Shown here piece by piece: positions 29,598-37,715 of a DNA stretch of 40,818 nt (within the stretch, counting starts at the first letter, position 1; every line of letters begins with the position of its first letter). Under the pieces are notes generated by a model. That model had not been told where the DNA came from. It made no database searches and saw only the letters and a program-made list of their open reading frames with translations. Origin of the DNA: Verrucomicrobiota bacterium. GTDB taxonomy: Bacteria; Auribacterota; JABMQX01; JAFGEW01. A program made the position numbers and the translations under genes. The stretch lies in the NCBI GenBank assembly GCA_016931415.1, contig JAFGEW010000049.1, positions 1 through 40,818 of the forward strand, in the 5' to 3' direction.

Positions 29598-31763
29598 TCA
29601 CAGCCTCGTGAGTCGTGCGAACCGAGCGGCGACGGTGCGCGGCTTGTCGTCCTTCCCAAACTGAACCGAGCACAGCGGACCACACGAAGTCTCGGTCACT
29701 TCGAGCACCTCACCCACACCGAACGTGGGGTGGCGCACGCGGTCGCCGGGCTCATAGTCGCCGTTGCTGCGGCTCATTGGCGGCAGGCCCGGCTTGGTCG
29801 TCGTGCGCGACCCGCCGCGGCTGCTCCGGTCGAGCTCGTCCTCAGGCAACTCGTCGATGAATCGCGACGGTTGCCCGGCGTTCGTTTGGCCGTGGCGCAT
29901 GCGCGTGTCGGCCGCCGAGAGGAAGACGCGGTCTTTGGCACGCGTGAGCGCCACGTAGAAGAGGCGACGCTCCTCCTCGATGCCGGCGGTGCTCTCGATC
30001 GAGTTGGCGTGCGGGAACAGGCCTTCCTCAAGCCCAGTAACGAAGACGACGGGGAACTCGAGTCCCTTGCTGTTGTGCGCCGTCATGAGGCTGACGCGGT
30101 CGTGCTCGTTGTCCCACGTGTCTATGTCGGCGATGAGCGCGGTGTTTTCGAGGAAGCCCCGCAAGGAGGAGGGCTCATCGGCTGTTGCAGCCTGAGCTTG
30201 CTCGTAGGCAGTGATGGCGTCGAGGAGTTCCTCGACGTTCTCGATCCGGTCGGGCGCGAGCTCGTCGCGCTCTTCTTTCAACATGGTGAGATAGCCGATT
30301 TCGTCGACGATGAAACGGGCGACCTCGGCCGCGCTTCGCTCCTCAGCCTCGGCGCGGAAGCGCTGGAGCAGCTCGTGGAAGCCGCTCAGGCGGGCGCGGG
30401 CGGCGGGGCCGAGGCCGTCGATCTCCCCGGCCTGGGCAAGCGCCTCGTGCGACATGAGCAGGTGCTTCGAGGCGTAGGCGCGCAGCCGATCGAGCGTGGT
30501 GGCGCCGATGCCGCGCGCGGGCACATTGATGATACGCTCGAGCGAGACCGTGTCGGCCGGATTGACGATGAGCCGCAGGTAGGCGAGCACGTCCTTGACC
30601 TCCCGGCGCTCATAGAAGCCCACAGTGCCGACGACGACGTACGGGATCCGCTCGGCGAGGAACGTTTCCTCGAAGAGGCGTGACTGCGCGTTGGTGCGGT
30701 AGAGGACCGCGAGGTCGCGCCGCTGGTAGCCGGCCACGGTCATCTCGCGGACGTGCTTGGCGACGAGCGCGGCCTCGTCGTGCTCATCGTGCAGGACGCG
30801 GAAGGCGACGGGCTCGCCCTCCTCGCGCTTGGACCAGAGCGCCTTAGGATGGCGCGACGTGTTGTGGCCGATGACGGCGTTGGCCGCGCGCAGGATTGTC
30901 GGCGTCGAGCGGTAGTTCTGTTCAAGCAGAACGACGCGCGTGCCGGGGAAGTCGGTCTCGAACGCGTTGATGTGGCGGATGTCGGCGCCGCGCCACTGGT
31001 AGATCGACTGGTCGGGGTCGCCCACGACGCACACGTTGCCGCCGAGGCCGTCGGGCCCGGGTGCGGCAAGCAGCTTGACGAGCAGATACTGCGGCGGGTT
31101 GGTGTCCTGAAACTCGTCGACAAGCACGTGGCGGAAGCGATGGCGGTAGTGGTCGCGGGCGTCCGGGTGGTCGCGCAGCACGGCGACGGCATACATGAGC
31201 AGGTCGTCGAAGTCCATCGCGCCCGCGCGGCGAAGGCGCGTCTGGTACTCGGCGTACAGCGGTGCCACGGCGCGGCCGAAGCCGTAGCGGCGCGAGGCGG
31301 CGTACGCCTCGGGATCGAGCATCTCGGTCTTGGCGCGCTCGATCTCGGACTTGATGGCCGACGGCGGGTACTCCTTGCGATCGAGGCCGAGATCCTTGAG
31401 GAGGCGACGGATCACGCTCCCACAGTCGGTCTCGTCGTAGATCGTGAAGTCGTTCGGGAAGCCGAGGCGGGGCGCCTCGCGCCGGAGCAGGCGCGCGCAG
31501 AACGAGTGAAACGTGCACAGCAGTGGCGCGCGTCCGCTGCCGACAAGGCGCTCGACGCGCTCGCACATCTCGCCCGCGGCTTTGTTGGTGAACGTCACGC
31601 CGAGGATCAACCGTGGGTCAGTCCCGCGCGAGATGAGGTGGGCGATGCGGTAGGTGATGACGCGCGTCTTGCCGCTGCCGGCGCCGGCAACGACGAGCAA
31701 GGGGCCGTCGCCGTGTTCAATGGCTTCGCGCTGCTGCGGGTTGATCTGATCGGGATATGCCAC
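29598..31763 (-). CDS. pcrA: UvrD/PcrA-type superfamily 1 DNA helicase
   Basis: The 721-residue protein is a 3'-5' SF1A helicase used in mismatch and excision repair and in clearing proteins from DNA. Motif Q INPQQREAI is followed by Walker A AGAGSGKT (about 26-33), GVTFTNKAA, LVDEFQDTN (Walker B), VVGDPDQSIY, LEQNYRS, LMTAHNSKGLEF and YVALTRAK. The C-terminal 60 residues end in a Tudor-like VRHPTFGVGEVLEV segment, typical of PcrA. I chose GTG 31763 because GAGAAGG lies 5 nt upstream; an in-frame ATG at 31793 has no SD and adds ten residues. UvrA is encoded in the same window, but not in one operon. Confidence 0.93.
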   Translation of the reverse strand: MAYPDQINPQQREAIEHGDGPLLVVAGAGSGKTRVITYRIAHLISRGTDPRLILGVTFTNKAAGEMCERVERLVGSGRAPLLCTFHSFCARLLRREAPRLGFPNDFTIYDETDCGSVIRRLLKDLGLDRKEYPPSAIKSEIERAKTEMLDPEAYAASRRYGFGRAVAPLYAEYQTRLRRAGAMDFDDLLMYAVAVLRDHPDARDHYRHRFRHVLVDEFQDTNPPQYLLVKLLAAPGPDGLGGNVCVVGDPDQSIYQWRGADIRHINAFETDFPGTRVVLLEQNYRSTPTILRAANAVIGHNTSRHPKALWSKREEGEPVAFRVLHDEHDEAALVAKHVREMTVAGYQRRDLAVLYRTNAQSRLFEETFLAERIPYVVVGTVGFYERREVKDVLAYLRLIVNPADTVSLERIINVPARGIGATTLDRLRAYASKHLLMSHEALAQAGEIDGLGPAARARLSGFHELLQRFRAEAEERSAAEVARFIVDEIGYLTMLKEERDELAPDRIENVEELLDAITAYEQAQAATADEPSSLRGFLENTALIADIDTWDNEHDRVSLMTAHNSKGLEFPVVFVTGLEEGLFPHANSIESTAGIEEERRLFYVALTRAKDRVFLSAADTRMRHGQTNAGQPSRFIDELPEDELDRSSRGGSRTTTKPGLPPMSRSNGDYEPGDRVRHPTFGVGEVLEVTETSCGPLCSVQFGKDDKPRTVAARFARLTRL

Positions 31764-31881
31764 GGATGCCTTCTCGTCGTAGGTGTCAAGCATAGGGAGG
31801 ATAGCATGATTGGCCGGGCTGGCGACGCAGACATTTTTGTCCGGTCGCCGTACAAAACTGCGAGGATGGCCAAAAAAGCGC

Positions 31882-31910
31882 TTGACATGCCGTCCCCGTC
31901 GAGGTATAGG
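31882..31910 (+). promoter_or_regulatory. Putative sigma70 promoter reading into a non-coding region
   Basis: A perfect TTGACA (31882-31887), a 17-nt spacer and TATAGG (31905-31910, 4/6) point to the right, yet the next gene on that strand starts about 640 bp away. The predicted transcript begins near 31917 and enters the structured region at 31938-32252. Confidence 0.5.
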
Positions 31911-31937
31911 GCAAGCAGCGAATCGCGAAGCGGCCCA

Positions 31938-32252
31938 TGCGTTTCTTGGGGGTTATGACACGCAGGCTGTTTGGATTTTCCCCACGGCTCTTTCTCGGCA
32001 TCAGCCGGTCTAGGCCGGTTGTGTAAGAAACGGGAGTGTCGGTGGTCTACATCGTACGTATCCTTCCTTCCCGGGTCGTAATGCCGGCCCAAGAATCGCG
32101 GATATATCACTCCCGCTAGGTACAGCTGCGAGATTCTGGGGGGGGCAAAAGGAGCGGCGAGATGTACCGCAGCGGAAGGTCGGAGGCCCTGCCCCCTGAG
32201 AGGGGGTATTCCTCCGAACCTTTGCTGCATTAGGGCTCGGTGAAAACCGGCC
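31938..32252 (+). ncRNA. Candidate structured RNA of unknown class
   Basis: Three structures lie in this gap. First, 31938-31950 pairs with 32088-32100 (12 of 13 positions, including a wobble), closing about 140 nt that hold an apical hairpin AGCCGG/CCGGTT. Second, 32169-32186 pairs with 32211-32228 over 17 bp with two one-base bulges, and inside it CCCCCT (32192-32197) pairs with AGGGGG (32201-32206). Third, GGCTCGGT-GAAA-ACCGGCC (32234-32252) is a hairpin with a GNRA tetraloop. The strand is assigned from the upstream promoter. Long closed stem plus apical hairpin at about 180 nt from the predicted start recalls 6S RNA in outline only. I cannot match RNase P, tmRNA or SRP RNA signatures. 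It could also be a long 5' leader of the next gene. The rest of the gap (31764-31880 and 32253-32550) shows no gene. Confidence 0.35.
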
Positions 32253-32550
32253 GCCGATGCCGATGCCGTCAAGCTTACCCGCCTGAATCCAGTCACTTAC
32301 ATGCCTTCCCATCGCCCATGATTCCTGCAAAACGAGTGAAATCCGGGCTCGTTCCGGGTTTTCCGGGCGCTTTGGCCTTACCTGGATGCCTCCTGGAACC
32401 GATAGATAGACGGAGTCATGTGCCGAGGCAGCAGGGATGCCCCTGCGCACGCGGGGGCCAGGATGCGTGCTCGGGCCTCATTACGCCCCGGCACAGGTGG
32501 AGACGCACAGAGGCGCCCCTCCACGGGCGCTGGACACGCAGGACGGCACC

Positions 32551-34452
32551 ATGCCGGAAGCACCAGCACCAACACCGCAGGCGGCCGACGACCAGGTCCC
32601 TCAGTTCACTGAGGCCGAGAGTGCGGTGCTCTACGACGAGATGCTGGCCACGGGGCGCATTATCCAGGTGACCTCCGGGGGCGTGCGCGTCTTTGACCAG
32701 TCCGGCCTGTTCCTGCGCGAGGAAGTGCTTAAGGCGAAGCTCGTCTTCCCGCTTATCGACATCACACCGAAGGTCGAGCGGCTCCTCAATCACCTCATGG
32801 AGCACGACGATCTCAAGATCAGGCGGGTCCGCGGCGAGATCCACGAGGCCATCTACCGGCCGATCAAGGCGTCGCTCAACGAGTTGGTCAACGACTCGCG
32901 CGTGTTTTTCGGCGATCCGGCGGGCTTGGAGCAGATCAAGACTGACCTGCACAACGTCATTGACCGCCTCGACATGCTCACGCTGGGCATGCTCAACGAC
33001 ATTCTCAAGGGGAGCGAGCTCGACTTCCGGCGCCACATCGAGGCCGGCGCTTACTGCGGGCTGGCCGGCTCGGTGGTGTTCGGCGACTACAAGCGCAAGC
33101 TCACCGACAAGCGTGTCGTCGAGGACCTCATCATGATAGGGCTCATGTTCAACCTCGGGCCCGATCTGTCCAAGAGCACGAGCTTCCAGGAGCTGTGCCG
33201 CACGTCGAAGAGCTTCTACGATGTCGAGCGCGTGCTCGACGAGGTGCGCACGAAGCCGGACGAGCCGACTAACATCCTGAGCGAGATCCTCGCCGTGGCG
33301 CTGCGCTTCATCAAGGCGCTCGACGCCGACGACGCGCGCGATCCGTTGCGTGGTCTCACCGCGCTCATGGGCGGGTGTACGCCCTCCCATGCGATCGCGG
33401 TCGGCGCCCTAGCGCAGAAGTACGCCATTGACGAGTACATGCTCGGCTACCTGCGCAACGACGAAGAACTGCGCGATATGCTCCGCGCAAGCGAGGACAG
33501 TTTCCAGCAGACACTCCACGAGCGCATGAGCCGGGAGAATAATCCTGCGGTCAAGAAGCTTGGCGACCTGTTCCAGCGCCAACTCCGGTACAAGGCGACC
33601 ATCCGGCGCGGTGCCGATACGCTGCGGCGGCTCGACGAGTTTCTCGGTGTGCTGCTCCACGTCGGGGCGCTTGCAGCCGAGGCTCTGGCCAAGCTCGAGG
33701 GCACGGATGACGCTCATGCCAAAGCGGCAGCGAGTCGGCTCAAGACGATCGCGCAGGCGGTCGGGGCGTGTTCGGCGTTCCACGAACGCCACCATGATCC
33801 GTCGCAGTGGCCAAGCGTCAACAGCGTGCCAGGCGGCGCTTACCTGGTCGCCTACCGTTGGAGTGAGGAGATCGGGTATCGCATCCAGAACACCATTCGC
33901 ACGATCGAACGCTGCTATGATCGTGCCATGCCGCCTGTGAAGGCACTTGGCGACGCTGCGCTCGATCAGACCCTCGCCCGGCTCGACGAGCACATGCAGA
34001 TGGTGCAGAGCTTTCGCCTGCCCGTCGGGCGGCAGGTGCTCGACGCGGTCCACGTGGTCGAAGTCGTTGACCTGGCCTTCTCGGGCGAGGCCAGGCTGGC
34101 CCTCGTGACGCGTGTGCCCGAGCACCCGGTCAACATCGTTGTCGATTCCGATCGGCTCGACGCGGTGCTCTACGCGTTGCTTGACCAGATTGCTGAGGCG
34201 TCCACAAGTGCCGAAGGCGAACCGTCGGCGCCCGTGACACTGGGAGCACGCGCGTCGAATGGCCGCTGTCTCATCGAGATCAGGGATCCTGCCGGCCGGA
34301 TGCCGCACGACATGACCGCGCTGGTCGCGCAGACTGAGGCCGCCTCGCCCGGCGCCGGCCTGCATATCGATGTCAAGCCGGGCGCCGGCGCGACGTTCGT
34401 ATTCGACCTGCCGCTGCATCAGCCCACGAAGCCGGGCGAATCCTCGATGTAG
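32551..34452 (+). CDS. Large signalling-like protein with degenerate GHKL ATPase domain
   Basis: The 633-residue protein has no signal peptide or membrane helix. The N-terminal 400 residues are helical and I do not recognise them. From about 480 it resembles the core of a histidine kinase: a helical region (LDQTLARLDEHMQMVQSFRL), then an HATPase-like fold with DSDRLDAVLYALLDQ in place of the N-box, IRDPAGRMP in place of the G1 box, and GLHIDVKPGAGATFVFDLP as the G2-like end. The Asn residues that hold Mg-ATP are missing, so kinase activity is doubtful; a sensor, adaptor or anti-sigma-like role is possible. The start is uncertain: ATG 32551 begins the well-behaved sequence but its SD is weak; ATG 32437 in the same frame would add 38 low-complexity residues. 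Confidence 0.7.
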   Translation: MPEAPAPTPQAADDQVPQFTEAESAVLYDEMLATGRIIQVTSGGVRVFDQSGLFLREEVLKAKLVFPLIDITPKVERLLNHLMEHDDLKIRRVRGEIHEAIYRPIKASLNELVNDSRVFFGDPAGLEQIKTDLHNVIDRLDMLTLGMLNDILKGSELDFRRHIEAGAYCGLAGSVVFGDYKRKLTDKRVVEDLIMIGLMFNLGPDLSKSTSFQELCRTSKSFYDVERVLDEVRTKPDEPTNILSEILAVALRFIKALDADDARDPLRGLTALMGGCTPSHAIAVGALAQKYAIDEYMLGYLRNDEELRDMLRASEDSFQQTLHERMSRENNPAVKKLGDLFQRQLRYKATIRRGADTLRRLDEFLGVLLHVGALAAEALAKLEGTDDAHAKAAASRLKTIAQAVGACSAFHERHHDPSQWPSVNSVPGGAYLVAYRWSEEIGYRIQNTIRTIERCYDRAMPPVKALGDAALDQTLARLDEHMQMVQSFRLPVGRQVLDAVHVVEVVDLAFSGEARLALVTRVPEHPVNIVVDSDRLDAVLYALLDQIAEASTSAEGEPSAPVTLGARASNGRCLIEIRDPAGRMPHDMTALVAQTEAASPGAGLHIDVKPGAGATFVFDLPLHQPTKPGESSM

Positions 34453-34545
34453 CGCCCGCGTCGCACCGGCTGTGCGGCGTCTCGCCCTCCCGTCGATACT
34501 AATGCGGCAGAAAGACGGCCACGCCGACGGCTGGTCTCGGAGGCG

Positions 34546-35484
34546 TTACGTTGCGGTCCAGGGGATCTCGAAGGTGCCGATGAGGTCGTTGATATCGGCG
34601 ACGGTGTGTTCGGTCATGTAGGCGGCGATGCCGTCGACGACCTCTTCGCACGCGCGCGGGTTGTAGAAACTCGCGGTGCCGATCTGGACGGCTGAGGCGC
34701 CCACGGCGAGGAACTCGAGCGCGTCAGTGGCGCTCGCGATACCGCCGATGCCGATCACAGGCACGTCCACAGCCTGAACCACCTGCCAGACCATCCGCAG
34801 GGCGACCGGCTTGATCGCTGGTCCGGATAAGCCGCCGGTCACGTTGCGCAGCACGGGCCGCGGCCGGATGCCGCGCGACGGGTCGCCCAGGTTCACGGCC
34901 ATGCCGATCACTGTGTTCATGACCGAGAGCGAGTCCGTTCCGCCGTCGACGGCCGCGCGGGCGCAGACGGTGATGTCGGTCACGTTGGGCGAGAGCTTGG
35001 TCATGAGCGGCAGCGGTGTCGCCTTGCGCACGGCGGTCACGAGGGTGTTGAGGGCTTTGGGGTCGGTGCCGAAGCTCAGCCCCCCGGTCTTGTTCGGGCA
35101 GGAGACGTTGAGCTCGAGCGCGGTGACGCCGTCGATGCCGGTGAGTTTCTGAGACACCGCGACGAACTCGGTGATCGAGCTGCCCTGGACGTTGACCACG
35201 CACGCGACGCCGCGCTCGCGCAGGGGCGGGAGTTTCTCCGCGATGAATGCGGCGACGCCGACGTTCTGTAGGCCGATAGCGTTGAGCATGCCGGAAGCGG
35301 TCTCGCAGCCGCGCGGCGGCGGGTTGCCCTGGGCAGGCTCGAGCGTGACGCCCTTGGTCACGACGGCACCGAGTCTGGTGACGTCGCACAGTTCGGTGTA
35401 CACGTCGCCGTAGCCGTACGTGCCCGAGGCGGTCATCACGGGATTCTTGATTGTTGCGCCGCCGATGTTGACCGCCATCTTCAT
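34546..35484 (-). CDS. pyrD: Dihydroorotate dehydrogenase B, catalytic subunit
   Basis: The 312-residue FMN TIM-barrel enzyme oxidises dihydroorotate to orotate in pyrimidine synthesis. NPVMTASGTYGYG, TKGVTLEPAQGNPPPR, LELNVSCPN with catalytic Cys129 (class 1 enzymes use Cys; class 2 use Ser), LMTKLSPN and VIGIGGIASA are all present. It is class 1B, because PyrK is encoded directly upstream. The ATG at 35484 overlaps the pyrK stop by four bases (ATGA), fixing the start; the open frame further upstream is inside pyrK. Together the pair passes electrons from dihydroorotate to NAD+. Confidence 0.95.
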   Translation of the reverse strand: MKMAVNIGGATIKNPVMTASGTYGYGDVYTELCDVTRLGAVVTKGVTLEPAQGNPPPRGCETASGMLNAIGLQNVGVAAFIAEKLPPLRERGVACVVNVQGSSITEFVAVSQKLTGIDGVTALELNVSCPNKTGGLSFGTDPKALNTLVTAVRKATPLPLMTKLSPNVTDITVCARAAVDGGTDSLSVMNTVIGMAVNLGDPSRGIRPRPVLRNVTGGLSGPAIKPVALRMVWQVVQAVDVPVIGIGGIASATDALEFLAVGASAVQIGTASFYNPRACEEVVDGIAAYMTEHTVADINDLIGTFEIPWTAT

Positions 35485-36275
35485 TCGAACACCACGTCGC
35501 GGGCGTTGAACACCGGCCCGTCCTTGCACACCATCTTGTAGTCCGCCGCGCCGTCCGCGGCGCGCGTGTTGCAGGCGCAGACGAGGCACGCGCCGACGCC
35601 GCACGCCATCCGCTGTTCGAGTGAGAGTTCGCAGAACACGTCGCGCCCGACGGCGATCTCGGCCACGCGCTTGAGCATCAGCTCGGGCCCGCAGGCATAC
35701 ACGCCGACCTTGTTGTTCCCGTGCGCGTCAAGTTCCTGCTCGAGCAGGCCGGTGACGAAGCCGTTGTAGCCCTGAGAGCCGTCATCGGTCGCCACCTTGA
35801 ATCCGACGCCGATCTCGGCAAAGAGGTCGGCGAGCACCACGAGCGGCGCCGATCGGAAACCGGCGAGCACGACGGTGTGCGTCTGTGGCCGGCGCTTGGC
35901 CAGCTCGATGGCCAGGAACGGGAACGGCGCGATGCCGATGCCGCCGGCAACGAGGACGTTGACCTTTGCCCACGTCTCGAGCGTGAAGCCGCGGCCGAGG
36001 GGGCCGAACACGTCGAGCTCGTCGCCTTTATCGAGCTCGGCGAAGGCATGCGTCGCCTTGCCCACCGCGTCGTAGTAGATCTCTATCGTGTTGCCGTCCA
36101 CGTTGCCGATGCTGAACGGCCGGTTGAGCAGGTAGCCGCGCGGCTGCACCTCGCGCATCATCACGAACTGGCCGGGTGCGGCGGCGCGGGCGATCTCGGC
36201 ACAGTCGAAACCCAAGACGTGCGTCGCCCCAGCCAGGTGGTGGTTGAAAACGATAGGAACCTGCTTTTGGATCAT
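35481..36275 (-). CDS. pyrK: Dihydroorotate dehydrogenase B, electron transfer subunit
   Basis: The 264-residue subunit carries FAD and a [2Fe-2S] cluster and couples PyrD to NAD+. RPFSI (52-56) is the FAD motif and GGIGIAP (111-117) lies at the NAD-binding fold. Cys225, Cys230, Cys233 and Cys250 (MACGVGACLVC and MVCKDGP) bind the cluster with the spacing of the family. I chose the ATG at 36275 because GAGGG lies 4 nt upstream; an in-frame start 51 bp earlier adds a basic stretch not seen in PyrK. It is the first gene of a pyrK-pyrD operon with a 4-nt overlap. Confidence 0.94.
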   Translation of the reverse strand: MIQKQVPIVFNHHLAGATHVLGFDCAEIARAAAPGQFVMMREVQPRGYLLNRPFSIGNVDGNTIEIYYDAVGKATHAFAELDKGDELDVFGPLGRGFTLETWAKVNVLVAGGIGIAPFPFLAIELAKRRPQTHTVVLAGFRSAPLVVLADLFAEIGVGFKVATDDGSQGYNGFVTGLLEQELDAHGNNKVGVYACGPELMLKRVAEIAVGRDVFCELSLEQRMACGVGACLVCACNTRAADGAADYKMVCKDGPVFNARDVVFE

Positions 36276-36432
36276 GCGCCCTCGACGTGCCCTCCGCGTC
36301 TGACCGGCGGCAGTGTACGCGCCCACCCGCGAACCGTCAACAACGGAGGGCTGGCGGGTATCTTCAAGCCTCGAATGCTACGGAGAGTCTCCCCCCATCG
36401 TCCGCGCTTCTGGATTCAGGTACGTCCACAAG

Positions 36433-36903
36433 TCAGTCAAGCCACGTGCCAAAGGCGAGGTAGAACACGAGCCCCAGTGCAGCATGCGCAACGAGAGCAA
36501 CGCACTGCGCCCAGAGCCCGGCACGCCTGCCGGTCACTGCATAGACGAGCGACGGGGAGAGCTCGATGAGGGAACCAACAATCAGTAGGGGCAAGGACAC
36601 GCCCATGCCGAGAAGGCCGCTCAGCAGTCCGCCGGGAAACCTGATCTGATACGCGACGACGCTCAGGATCTGGCCCCTCGGTTCTCATACGTAGGAAGCC
36701 CACGCCAGGGTGCCAAGAGCTGCACAGCCCGCCACGAAGACAGCGATCGGCCGCACCACCCGTCGCCACGCGGAACCGTATGTCACGCGCGTCTCGCATG
36801 CACAGCCGGGCAGGTCGTTGCCGGGTGACACTGCGTTGGTTCTCGAACGTACTGCACGGGCGCCCTTGGCAGGGGCGGGTTCCTGTGCTACTTCCTTCGG
36901 CAT
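36433..36903 (-). pseudogene. Membrane-protein gene interrupted by an in-frame TGA
   Basis: Read on the minus strand from 36903, a basic N-terminus leads to a helix, RPIAVFVAGCAALGTLAWASYV, then TGA at 36687-36685. In the same frame the sequence goes on as EPRGQILSVVAYQIRFPGG, a second helix (LLSGLLGMGVSLPLLIVGSL) and a third ending LGLVFYLAFGTWLD before TGA at 36435-36433. Three well-formed membrane helices in one frame suggest a real small membrane protein broken by a nonsense change. No start codon follows the TGA before the second helix. The true start is uncertain, since ATG 36903 lacks an SD and overlaps the start of the divergent creatininase gene; GTG within the N-terminal part is an alternative. 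I do not recognise the family. The rest of the pyrK-creatininase gap (36276-36432) shows nothing. Confidence 0.45.
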
Positions 36904-37630
36904 GAAGCTGCGGTATGAGGAGATGACGCCGGCGGAGCTGGTCGCGGCGCTCGAGGCTCGGGCGGTGGCCTACATGCCGTGCGGGTTGCTCGAGTGGCAC
37001 GGCGACCATCTGCCGCTTGGGACCGACGGGCTGAAGGCGCACGCGATCTGCCTCAAGGCGGCGGAACGGACGGGCGGTGTGGTGCTGCCGGTGAACTGGA
37101 TCGGTACGCACGGCTTCGACCTGTTCACGGGTGGTCTGGTCTACGAGCGCGAGACGGTCAAACGCGTTATGCTCGCCACGCTTGGCCAGCTCGAGAAGGT
37201 CGGCGCGCGCGTTGTCGTGCTGCTCACGGGCCACTACGGCGAGAAGCAGGTTGCACTCGTCAAGGAAGTCGCCACGGAGTTCATGCGGGCGAGCGGCGTC
37301 AAGGTCATTGCGCAGCCCGAGTATGAAGGTGTCGTTGATGAACGCGACGAAGTGCCCGCTGACCACGCGGGCAAGTGGGAGACGTCGTTCATGCTCCTGT
37401 TCCGGCCCGAGCTGGTGCAGATGGATGCGTTCAAAACGGGCGAAGCGTTCGTGGAGTGCTACGACTGCGAAGACACCGGCGAAGACGCCGAGTTCCACGC
37501 CATGCAGCGCAAGCCGTGGCTGTGGAATGAGGACCTGAACGCGCAGTCGTCGCCCGAGCGGGCGGCGGCCGTCGTCGAGCGGATCGTCAGGCGGCTGGCC
37601 GGCCTCGTCCAGAAGGCATTGGGCGGCTGA
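36902..37630 (+). CDS. Creatininase-family metal-dependent amidohydrolase
   Basis: The 242-residue protein belongs to the creatininase/MftE/ArfB family of metal-dependent C-N hydrolases. CGLLEWHGDHLPLGTDG (27-43) holds metal ligands Glu31, His33 and Asp42; LLTGHYGEKQ has His111; and HAGKWETSFML (His155 to Glu160) is the family's HAGxxETS motif. No obvious SD precedes the ATG, which begins the conserved part; the frame upstream is open but unlike the family. Members act on creatinine, formamidopyrimidines or peptides. No mycofactocin or flavin genes are near, so the substrate is not known. Confidence 0.85.
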   Translation: MKLRYEEMTPAELVAALEARAVAYMPCGLLEWHGDHLPLGTDGLKAHAICLKAAERTGGVVLPVNWIGTHGFDLFTGGLVYERETVKRVMLATLGQLEKVGARVVVLLTGHYGEKQVALVKEVATEFMRASGVKVIAQPEYEGVVDERDEVPADHAGKWETSFMLLFRPELVQMDAFKTGEAFVECYDCEDTGEDAEFHAMQRKPWLWNEDLNAQSSPERAAAVVERIVRRLAGLVQKALGG

Positions 37631-37715
37631 GGCACCGGCCGTCGTCCGGCTGCGTCGAATACCTGTTGAGCGGCGCGCGTCCAACGAGGTGCAGAGAGCC
37701 AGAGAGGTGATGCAT

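Noticed and set aside
32132-32170. GGGGGCAAAAGG, loosely like the 5' end of tmRNA
   Set aside because: No TTCGAC follows and no T-arm with a CCA end occurs downstream at the expected distance.
32331-32352. AAATCCGGGCTC, similar to the RNase P conserved region I
   Set aside because: Only a short match; the GAGGAAAG part and all other conserved regions of RNase P RNA are missing around it.
32437-32550. Upstream ATG extending the 633-residue protein by 38 residues
   Set aside because: The extension is Pro/Arg/Gly-rich low-complexity sequence unlike the rest, although a GAGG sits at fair distance; kept only as an alternative.
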